Both the position numbers and the translations under genes were made by a program. This document shows, piece by piece, positions 1-6,146 of a DNA stretch of 19,929 bases (position 1 is the stretch's first letter; each line of letters begins with the position of its first letter). The DNA is from Thiopontia sp964344435. Lineage in GTDB: Bacteria > Pseudomonadota > Gammaproteobacteria > GCF-002020875. A model generated the notes under the pieces. The model saw nothing but the letters and a program-made list of their open reading frames with translations, had not been told where the DNA came from and did no database searches. The stretch covers positions 1 through 19,929 of the forward strand of contig CAYFNH010000042.1 of assembly GCA_964344435.1 (NCBI GenBank). Reading direction: 5' to 3'.

Positions 1-39
1 AGCATGTACGGAGCAGTCAACAGACGGACGAATAGATAA
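1..39 (+). CDS. Possible 3' end of an upstream gene (partial)
   Basis: Reading from base 1, a frame stays open for 12 codons and ends at TAA 37-39, whose last A is the first base of the ATG at 39. A TAATG overlap is typical of genes in one operon, and in a type I restriction locus the neighbour would usually be hsdS or hsdM. The visible residues are too few to recognise any family, so this rests on position alone. One of the other two frames also remains open here. Confidence 0.25.
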   Translation, partial: SMYGAVNRRTNR

Positions 40-197
40 TGAACGAAGAAGAACTTGAAAACTTCTGTCTAGACTGGTTCCGTGAAGGCGGCTGGGATGT
101 GCTGTATGGACCCGACATCGCACCGGATGGCACCGACCCTCAGCGTGAGGATTATGCCCAGGTCATTCTCAAGCACGACCTGGAAGTGAAATCATGA
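39..197 (+). pseudogene. Truncated hsdR 5' copy 1, 52-codon leader-like ORF
   Basis: This intact 52-codon frame begins MNEEELENFCLDWF and follows the N-terminus of the full HsdR encoded from 2390 through its codon 50 (the DLEV residues), then ends KS-stop. The stop TGA (195-197) overlaps the rhuM ATG (194-196) as ATGA, which suggests translational coupling. The codons for Leu-Glu-Val supply a GGAAGTG sequence 6 nt before the rhuM start, so former hsdR coding sequence appears to act as the ribosome binding site. The fragment has no nuclease or motor motif and cannot be a restriction enzyme. It is either a remnant from duplication of the hsdR start or a retained leader peptide. The homology and the overlap are directly visible; the coupling role is inferred. 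Confidence 0.8.
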
Positions 198-1234
198 CCC
201 ATCATCTCACCCTACATGACCAAACCACCGAATTCCTGCTCTACACGGCCCCCAATGGCGAGGTAAAGGTCGAGGTCTTATTGAGCAACGAAACTCTCTG
301 GCTGACCCAGGAACGCATGGCAGAATTGTTCGGGGTACAGCGCCCAGCCATCACCAAACACCTAAAAAATATATTTGAAAGCAATGAGTTAGAGGAATTA
401 GTGGTATGTTCCATTTTGGAACATACCACCGCTCATGGCGCGATTGAGGGAAAAACCCAGACCGGCAAGGTGAAGTATTACAACCTGGATGCGGTGATTT
501 CAGTGGGTTATCGGGTTAATTCCACTCAGGCAACCCAGTTTCGCATCTGGGCCACGGCCCTGATCAGAGAGTACATCATCAAGGGCTTCGCCATGGATGA
601 TGAGCGGCTGAAAAATGGCCGTTTCTTCGGCAAAGACTATTTCAAAGAGCTGTTGGAGCGGGTGCGCTCCATCCGCGCCAGCGAGCGCCGCATTTATCAG
701 CAGATCACCGATATCTTCGCCGAGTGCAGCATCGACTACGACCCGATATCAAAAACCACGCGCAACTTTTACGCCCATGTGCAGGACAAGTTTCATTTCG
801 CCATTACCGGCCAGACTGCCAGTGAGATCATCTACCGCAATGCGGATGCCGACAAACCGCTGATGGGCATGAGCACCTACAAGAATGCCCCCGACGGCAG
901 GGTGTTGAAGTCAGATACGACCATCGGCAAAAACTATCTATCGGAAAAAGAGATCAGACAACTGGAACGCACCGTGTCCGCTTTTTTTGACTATATCGAG
1001 GGCATTATTGAGCGCCGCAATACCTTCACCATGGAAAGCTTCGCCGACAGCGTGAACAAATTTCTAGCCTTTAACGAATACCAGGTTATGGAGGGTTACG
1101 GGCAAATCTCCCGCAAGCTGGCTGAGCAAAAAGCCTTTGCCGAATACGAAAAATTCAACAAGCAGCAACGTATTGAGTCCGATTTCGACCGTGAAGTGAA
1201 AAAGCTGCTGCAAAAAAAGGATACAGAGGAATGA
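194..1234 (+). CDS. rhuM: RhuM family protein in a type I restriction locus
   Basis: The 346-residue protein matches the RhuM family (Virulence_RhuM), first named in a Salmonella pathogenicity island and now often found inside type I restriction operons; its biochemical role is not established. Residues about 30-62 (ETLWLTQERMAELFGV through KNIF) look like a winged helix-turn-helix. They are followed by the family's VKYYNLDAVISVGYRVNS and TQFRIWAT blocks (about residues 95-125), and the C-terminal half is the alpha-helical RhuM-specific part. The length is normal for the family. The ATG at 194 overlaps the stop of the truncated hsdR copy (ATGA), and its own stop overlaps the next hsdR copy start in the same way. 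Codons 70-79 contain a perfect 12-bp inverted repeat. The N-terminal domain is shared with the Fic protein downstream, while the C-terminal halves are unrelated. A regulatory or defence-accessory role is inference from context. Confidence 0.9.
   Translation: MTHHLTLHDQTTEFLLYTAPNGEVKVEVLLSNETLWLTQERMAELFGVQRPAITKHLKNIFESNELEELVVCSILEHTTAHGAIEGKTQTGKVKYYNLDAVISVGYRVNSTQATQFRIWATALIREYIIKGFAMDDERLKNGRFFGKDYFKELLERVRSIRASERRIYQQITDIFAECSIDYDPISKTTRNFYAHVQDKFHFAITGQTASEIIYRNADADKPLMGMSTYKNAPDGRVLKSDTTIGKNYLSEKEIRQLERTVSAFFDYIEGIIERRNTFTMESFADSVNKFLAFNEYQVMEGYGQISRKLAEQKAFAEYEKFNKQQRIESDFDREVKKLLQKKDTEE
401..429. repeat. Perfect 12-bp inverted repeat inside rhuM
   Basis: GTGGTATGTTCC (401-412) and GGAACATACCAC (418-429) are exact reverse complements around the 5-nt spacer ATTTT. 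The repeat starts exactly 27 bp after the Phe codon (374-376) of the NIF motif and encodes VVCSILEHTT. The fic gene has an unrelated but equally perfect repeat starting at the same offset (1590-1616). It could be a protein-binding site inside the gene or an mRNA hairpin. Confidence 0.9.
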
Positions 1235-1413
1235 ACGAAGCAGCACTCGAAAACCTCTGTCTGGACTGGTTCCGTGAAGATGGCTGAGATGTGCTGTATG
1301 GCCCCGACATCGCACCTGATGGCACCGACCCTCAGCGTGATGATTATGCTCAGGTCATCCCCAAATCCCTCTGTGGAAATCTCCCCATAACCAACACGGA
1401 AGTGGCAACATGA
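1231..1413 (+). pseudogene. Decayed hsdR 5' copy 2 before fic
   Basis: The start ATG (1231) overlaps the rhuM stop (ATGA 1231-1234), and the frame again reads like HsdR (MNEAALENLCLDWF). Codon 19, a Trp codon in the other two copies, is TGA at 1285-1287, so translation would end after 18 residues. Homology continues past the stop to about 1359, where the sequence becomes unrelated. It picks up again as ACGGAAGTGGCAACATGA, resembling the end of copy 1. If read through, the frame would end at TGA 1411-1413, overlapping the fic ATG at 1410, so the original architecture matched copy 1 and was later broken. The GGAAGTG before 1410 remains as a ribosome binding site for fic. Confidence 0.8.
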
Positions 1414-2393
1414 CGCAAAACATCGAAATCTACCAATCTGCCGATGGTGAGCTTGAACTGAAAGTTACTCTGGATAACGAGACGGTGTGGCTTTCACAGG
1501 CGCAGATGGTCGAATTATTCGCTCGTGATCAGTCCGTATTATCTCGCCATATTCGTAATATCTTCAAAGAAGGTGAACTGCAAGCGGAAAGCAATATGCA
1601 AAAAATGCATATTGCTGGTTCCGACAAACCTGTGGCCTATTATTCGCTGGATGTGATTATCTCCGTTGGCTATAGAGTAAAATCCCAACGAGGAGTGCAG
1701 TTTCGCCAATGGGCCACTCGTACCCTGAAACAACATCTGGTGGATGGCTACACCCTCAACCAGCGCCGCTTACAGGAACGTGGCATCGAGATTGAGCAGG
1801 CTGTTTCTCTGCTTTCCAGAACCCTTGCCAATCAGCAATTGGTTACCGCTGACGGTGAAGCAGTGTTATCGGTGATTAGTGATTACGCCCGCAGCTGGAG
1901 TCTGTTGCAGGGCTATGACGAACAAAGTTTGATAGAACAGAGCAGCAAGCAATCCGACATGCAAGCATTGGCGCTGGACGATGTACTCACCGCTATTGCC
2001 GAGCTGAAAAACGAGCTGATCGCCAAAGGCGAAGCCACCGAGTTGTTTGGCCAGCTGCGCGGAGATGGTCTGGCATCCGCCATCGCCACCATTGAACAGG
2101 GTTTCGGTGATGAGTTGTTCTACCCCAATGTCGCCAGCCGCGCCGCGCATCTGCTCTATTTTGTCATCAAGAACCATCCACTGGCTGATGGCAACAAGCG
2201 CAGTGGCTCGTTCCTGTTTCTCTGGTATTTGCGCATTCATCAACACCTGCTGGCTAAACCTATTGAACAGTTGATCAACGACAATACGCTGGTCGCTCTG
2301 GCTTTGCTGGTTGCCGAAAGTCAGCCCGATCAAAAAGAGTTAATGATTCGGCTGGTAGAGCATTTTATTTTGCTCAAGGATGAAACGGCATGA
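1410..2393 (+). CDS. Fic/DOC family protein with RhuM-type N-terminal domain
   Basis: The protein has 327 residues. Residues about 20-55 form a helix-turn-helix-like segment (ETVWLSQAQMVELFA through RNIF), followed by a YYSLDVIISVGYRVKS and VQFRQWAT block almost identical to that of the upstream RhuM. The C-terminal part is a Fic/DOC domain with the catalytic signature HPLADGNKRSG: His256, Asp260, Gly261, Asn262, Lys263 and Arg264. Fic enzymes usually transfer AMP, and DOC proteins transfer phosphate, onto protein targets. The Leu in place of Phe in the motif and the Asp fit DOC or a general Fic enzyme. I see no separate antitoxin gene and no clear inhibitory (S/T)xxxE(G/N) helix. Its stop overlaps the hsdR ATG as ATGA. 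Similar fusions are often found within type I restriction operons. Toxin, regulator and defence-accessory roles all remain possible. Confidence 0.9.
   Translation: MTQNIEIYQSADGELELKVTLDNETVWLSQAQMVELFARDQSVLSRHIRNIFKEGELQAESNMQKMHIAGSDKPVAYYSLDVIISVGYRVKSQRGVQFRQWATRTLKQHLVDGYTLNQRRLQERGIEIEQAVSLLSRTLANQQLVTADGEAVLSVISDYARSWSLLQGYDEQSLIEQSSKQSDMQALALDDVLTAIAELKNELIAKGEATELFGQLRGDGLASAIATIEQGFGDELFYPNVASRAAHLLYFVIKNHPLADGNKRSGSFLFLWYLRIHQHLLAKPIEQLINDNTLVALALLVAESQPDQKELMIRLVEHFILLKDETA
1590..1616. repeat. Perfect 11-bp inverted repeat inside the fic gene
   Basis: AGCAATATGCA (1590-1600) and TGCATATTGCT (1606-1616) are exact reverse complements around a 5-nt AAAAA spacer. The repeat encodes SNMQKMHIA and begins 27 bp after the Phe codon (1563-1565) of the NIF motif, the same offset as the repeat in rhuM. 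The sequence differs from the rhuM repeat but the geometry is the same. Confidence 0.9.
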
Positions 2394-2539
2394 ACGAAGA
2401 CCAACTCGAAAACCTCTGTCTGGATTGGTTCCGTGAAGGCGGCTGGGATGTGCTGTATGGGCCGGATATTGCGCCGGACGGTGCCGACCCTCAGCGTGAT
2501 GACTATGCCCAGGTCATTCTCAAGCACGACCTGGAGGTG
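2390..2539 (+). repeat. hsdR 5' repeat, copy 3 (start of the functional gene)
   Basis: The first 150 bp of hsdR is the third copy of the sequence also found at 39-188 and, in shorter form, at 1231-1359. All three begin exactly at ATGAACGAAG and share the blocks for DWFRE, DVLYGPDIAPDG and DPQR, with scattered third-position and a few coding differences. They are therefore not very recent duplicates. Here the reading frame continues into the full gene. Confidence 0.85.
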
Positions 2540-5500
2540 GCCTTTACCCATATCAACCCGCACCTGCCGCATGAGTGCTTCGAGCAGGTGTTATCGAAGC
2601 TCTCTCAGGCGGAAAGCCTGGATCTGGTCACCAACAACCGGGCCTTTCATCGCCTGTTGCTGGAAGGTGTTCCTGTTGAGTATAAATCCCTCACCCCGAC
2701 CCTCTCCCAGAGTGAGAGGGAGCAAGAAAGTCCTCTCCCTTTGGGAGAGGATTTAGGTGAGGGCATTATCAACGACCATGCCTTCCTGGTCGATTTTGAT
2801 CAACTCACCAATAACCGCTTTGTAGCTATCAACCAGTTTACTGTCAGCGGCACCAAACAGCCGCGCCGACCGGATGTGATCTGTTTTATTAATGGTCTAC
2901 CCTTAGCGGTGCTGGAGCTGAAAAGCCCCAGTGACGAGAACGCCGATATCTGGGACGCCTTCAACCAGTTGCAGACCTACAAGGATGAGATCAGCGACCT
3001 GTTCATCTTCAATGAGGCGCTGGTGGTCAGTGATGGTTACACGGCTCGGGTGGGATCGCTCACCGCCAACCAGGAGCGCTTCATGCCCTGGCGCACCATC
3101 AAGCATGAAGATGACAAGCCGCTGCTGGAGTGGCAGTTGGAAACGTTGGTGCGTGGCTTTTTCGACCGGGAACTGTTTCTGGATTACATCCGCTATTTTG
3201 TGCTGTTTGAAACCGACGGCGGCTCTAATGGCCCGGCCGCAGGCGCTATTATCAAGAAGATCGCCGGTTACCATCAGTTCCATGCGGTGCGTGAGGCCGT
3301 AAAGGCCACGGTGATTGCCGCGCAAGAGATTGAAGGGGTTGCTGAGAAACGGGCAACCTATGCTGACGAGGTGGTGCCTGGCAGCAAAAAGGCCGGTGTG
3401 GTCTGGCATACACAGGGGTCGGGCAAGAGTATCTCCATGTGCTGTTACGCAGGCAAGCTGCTACAGCAACCGGCGATGAATAACCCGACTTTGATTGTCG
3501 TGACTGATCGTAATGATCTGGATGGTCAGTTGTTTGCCACCTTCAGTAACGCTGTTGAGCTATTGAAACAGACGCCGGTACAGGCCAATGATCGTGACGC
3601 GCTGCGCCAGCTGCTGGCAGAGCGTGAGTCCGGCGGTATTATCTTCACCACGGTACAGAAGTTTGCCCTGCTGGACGGTGAGAACAGCCACCCGATTCTG
3701 AATGATCGCCACAATATCGTGGTGATCTCTGATGAGGCCCACCGCAGCCAGTATGGCCTGAAGGCGGTATTGACTGCCGATGGCCAGTATAAGTTTGGTT
3801 ACGCCAAGCACATGCGCGATGCGCTGCCGTTTGCCTCCTTTATCGGTTTTACCGGCACGCCCATATCCCAAGAGGACAAAGATACCCGGGCTGTGTTTGG
3901 TGGTTATGTCTCCATCTACGATATTCAGGATGCCGTGGATGATGGCGCAACGGTCCCTATTTACTACGAATCACGCCTCGCCAAGCTGGAGCTGAATAAT
4001 GAGGAGATCGAGGCGCTCTCCGACCAAGTGGATGAGGTGGTCGAGGATGAAGAGGACGCCGGACAGCGTGAGAAAACCAAGGGAGAATGGAGCCGACTGG
4101 AAAAGCTGGTGGGTGCAACCCCCCGACTTCAGCAGGTGGCTGCCGATCTGATCAACCATTTCGAAGCGCGAACCGCCACCATGGATGGCAAAGCGATGAT
4201 CGTCGGTATGAGTCGTGATATCTGTGCCCAGCTCTACAATGAGATCGTCGCCTTGCGCCCCGACTGGCATGACCCGGATCCTGAGAAAGGCGCGATCAAA
4301 ATCGTGATGACGGGTTCTGCTTCAGACAAGCCATTGCTACAGCCGCATATCTACAACAAGAAAACCAGGAAACGACTGGAGAAGCGCTTTAAGGATGAAA
4401 GCGATCCACTAAAGCTGGTGATCGTTCGTGATATGTGGCTGACCGGATTTGATGCGCCTTGCTGCCATACCATGTATGTCGATAAGCCGATGAAGGGGCA
4501 TAACTTGATGCAGGCCATTGCGCGGGTGAACCGGGTATTCAAGAACAAGCCCGGCGGACTGGTGGTGGATTACATTGGCATTGCCAATGAGCTGAAGCAA
4601 GCACTCAAGACCTATACCGACTCTAAGGGCCGAGGCGAGCCGACCCTGCGAGCCGAAGAGGCGTTCGCCATTTTGCTGGAAAAACTGGATGCGATTCGCG
4701 GGATGTTCGCGAAGACACCACAGGCCGATGGGTTGGACATCTCCGGTTTCGAGACCGATGCACACAAGCTACTGGTCCCTGCCGCAAACTATGTGCTGGG
4801 ACTGGAAGATGGCAAGAAGCGTTTGCTCGACCTGGTACTGGCCGCCAGCAAGGCCTATTCACTCTGCAGCACCCTGGATGAGGCCAAAGGACTGCGCAAG
4901 GAGATCGCCTTCTATTCGGCAGTGAAGGCAGCGATATCGAAGTTCACCTCGGTTGATAAAAAGCGTACCCAGGAAGAGAAGAATTCCGCGCTCAAGCAGA
5001 TATTGGACAACGCGGTGATTGCCGAAGGCGTGGCAGATGTGTTCAGCCTGTGCGGGTTGGATAAGCCCGATATCGGCCTGCTCTCGGATGAGTTTCTGGA
5101 AGATGTCCGGCAGATGCCGCATCAGAATCTAGCTGTTGAGTTACTGGAAAAGCTGCTCAAGGACGACATCAAGGCCAAGATGCGGAACAACGTGGTGCAG
5201 GAGAAGAAGTACGCCGAACGGTTGCAAGAAACGTTGCGCAAATATAACAACCGTGCCATTGAGACCGCCCAGGTTATTGAGGAGCTGATTCAGATGGCTA
5301 AAGAGTTTCAGGCGGAGATGGCGCGTGAGGCCGAGCTGGGGCTCAATCCGGACGAAATTGCCTTCTATGATGCGCTGGCCAATAACGAAAGCGCGGTTCG
5401 TGAGCTTGGCGATGAGACCCTGAAGAAAATCGCCATTGAGATCACCGACAAATTGCGTAAATCGACCACTGTCGACTGGCAGGTACGTGACAGTGTGCGG

Positions 5501-5626
5501 GCCAAGCTGAAGATTATTGTGCGCCGTACTTTACAGCGCTGGAAATATCCTCCGGATAAGGCAGTAGAGGCGGTTGAACTGGTTCTGAAGCAGGCAGAGA
5601 TGCTCTCTTCTGCCTGGAGTCAATAA
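2390..5626 (+). CDS. hsdR: Type I restriction enzyme HsdR, nuclease and translocase subunit
   Basis: HsdR is the ATP-dependent motor and endonuclease of type I restriction complexes and works with HsdM and HsdS, which are not in this window. The N-terminal PD-(D/E)xK nuclease is visible as RPDVICF (Asp162) and VLELKSP (Glu176, Lys178). Walker A is HTQGSGKS (Gly343-Ser347) and motif II is DEAH (448-451). Motif III is GFTGTP, and motif VI is QAIARVNRVF. The C-terminal third resembles the DUF3387-type tail of HindI-like R subunits. At 1078 residues it is of normal size. The ATG overlaps the fic stop (ATGA), with AAGGA upstream. Residues about 100-125 come from an in-frame palindromic insertion between the N-terminal leader and the nuclease. 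All core motifs are intact, so it is probably functional. Confidence 0.95.
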   Translation: MNEDQLENLCLDWFREGGWDVLYGPDIAPDGADPQRDDYAQVILKHDLEVAFTHINPHLPHECFEQVLSKLSQAESLDLVTNNRAFHRLLLEGVPVEYKSLTPTLSQSEREQESPLPLGEDLGEGIINDHAFLVDFDQLTNNRFVAINQFTVSGTKQPRRPDVICFINGLPLAVLELKSPSDENADIWDAFNQLQTYKDEISDLFIFNEALVVSDGYTARVGSLTANQERFMPWRTIKHEDDKPLLEWQLETLVRGFFDRELFLDYIRYFVLFETDGGSNGPAAGAIIKKIAGYHQFHAVREAVKATVIAAQEIEGVAEKRATYADEVVPGSKKAGVVWHTQGSGKSISMCCYAGKLLQQPAMNNPTLIVVTDRNDLDGQLFATFSNAVELLKQTPVQANDRDALRQLLAERESGGIIFTTVQKFALLDGENSHPILNDRHNIVVISDEAHRSQYGLKAVLTADGQYKFGYAKHMRDALPFASFIGFTGTPISQEDKDTRAVFGGYVSIYDIQDAVDDGATVPIYYESRLAKLELNNEEIEALSDQVDEVVEDEEDAGQREKTKGEWSRLEKLVGATPRLQQVAADLINHFEARTATMDGKAMIVGMSRDICAQLYNEIVALRPDWHDPDPEKGAIKIVMTGSASDKPLLQPHIYNKKTRKRLEKRFKDESDPLKLVIVRDMWLTGFDAPCCHTMYVDKPMKGHNLMQAIARVNRVFKNKPGGLVVDYIGIANELKQALKTYTDSKGRGEPTLRAEEAFAILLEKLDAIRGMFAKTPQADGLDISGFETDAHKLLVPAANYVLGLEDGKKRLLDLVLAASKAYSLCSTLDEAKGLRKEIAFYSAVKAAISKFTSVDKKRTQEEKNSALKQILDNAVIAEGVADVFSLCGLDKPDIGLLSDEFLEDVRQMPHQNLAVELLEKLLKDDIKAKMRNNVVQEKKYAERLQETLRKYNNRAIETAQVIEELIQMAKEFQAEMAREAELGLNPDEIAFYDALANNESAVRELGDETLKKIAIEITDKLRKSTTVDWQVRDSVRAKLKIIVRRTLQRWKYPPDKAVEAVELVLKQAEMLSSAWSQ
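2688..2763. repeat. REP/MITE-like palindromic insert within hsdR
   Basis: The outer arms CCCTCACC (2688-2695) and GGTGAGGG (2756-2763) enclose two hairpins: CCCTCTC/GAGAGGG (2700-2706, 2714-2720) and CCTCTCCC/GGGAGAGG (2732-2739, 2743-2750). In the hsdR frame it reads as LTPTLSQSE and PLPLGEDLGEG, a pattern often met as spurious translation of dispersed intergenic repeats in proteobacteria. Here it is kept in frame inside a long gene. Confidence 0.8.
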
Positions 5627-5717
5627 ATGTTGTTTGGGGTGAGTCGTTAAACATGGTCATAAGCCAGTATAGTGGGTGGCGTGTTGTGTTGGTGGCGTCA
5701 AGAGAGCGGGGGTATTA

Positions 5718-6146
5718 ATGGAGACTTTGCACGTAGCCCCCGTCCATCTGGTTGCCGATTGGGATGTATTGCGCCTGTTTCAGTTTGAGCAAGGCGAAAT
5801 CCCGGTTGAACGTCAGCAGCAGTTGGTCGAACTGTTGGCTCCACTGTTCGCTGAGGAGGGGATGGTGTTGAATTACCACAGTGATCTGCGTTGGCAACTT
5901 GAGCTACCACAACAGGCACAGATTAAAACCACGCCACTCGATTGGGCAACCGGGATCAATCTTGATGAGGTTATGCCAAGTGGAGAGGATGCCCTGCGCT
6001 GGAAGCGGCTGTTGAATGAGGTACAGATGGTGCTTCATGCAGAAGCAGTTGGTCAGCAAGAGGGGCAACTGTCAGTGAACGGGATCTGGGTCTGGCGTGA
6101 TCCGACATCGCTGCAGCGCCTCAACCACTGGTGGAGGCAGCGATGA
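5718..6146 (+). CDS. Short conserved protein upstream of recJ, truncated family member
   Basis: I place the start at ATG 5718 (METLHVAPVHLVADWDVL), behind a GCGGGGG stretch, rather than at the earlier in-frame codon at 5676. The product has 142 residues. The block WKRLLNEVQMVLH followed by LSVNGIWVW resembles a conserved motif of proteins encoded next to recJ in many beta- and gammaproteobacteria, often annotated as hypothetical or phosphoglycerate-mutase-like. As I recall, those relatives are about twice as long and continue well past the WLW-like motif, whereas here the frame ends about 15 residues after it. Its stop overlaps the recJ start as ATGA, so the pair is probably co-transcribed. 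The function is unknown. The family link is from memory of the motif. Confidence 0.7.
   Translation: METLHVAPVHLVADWDVLRLFQFEQGEIPVERQQQLVELLAPLFAEEGMVLNYHSDLRWQLELPQQAQIKTTPLDWATGINLDEVMPSGEDALRWKRLLNEVQMVLHAEAVGQQEGQLSVNGIWVWRDPTSLQRLNHWWRQR

Noticed and set aside
401..429. The rhuM inverted repeat as an intrinsic terminator
   Set aside because: The stem is not GC-rich, no T run follows, and it lies in the middle of a conserved reading frame.
1285..1287. In-frame TGA as a selenocysteine or programmed read-through codon
   Set aside because: The position is Trp in the other two copies, there is no SECIS-like hairpin after it, and the rest of the copy is degraded, so a nonsense mutation is simpler.
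194..2393. Classic two-gene toxin-antitoxin pair of rhuM and fic
   Set aside because: Neither protein resembles a Phd/FicA-type antitoxin, both are large, and each sits behind its own hsdR copy, so a simple toxin-antitoxin pair is not supported.
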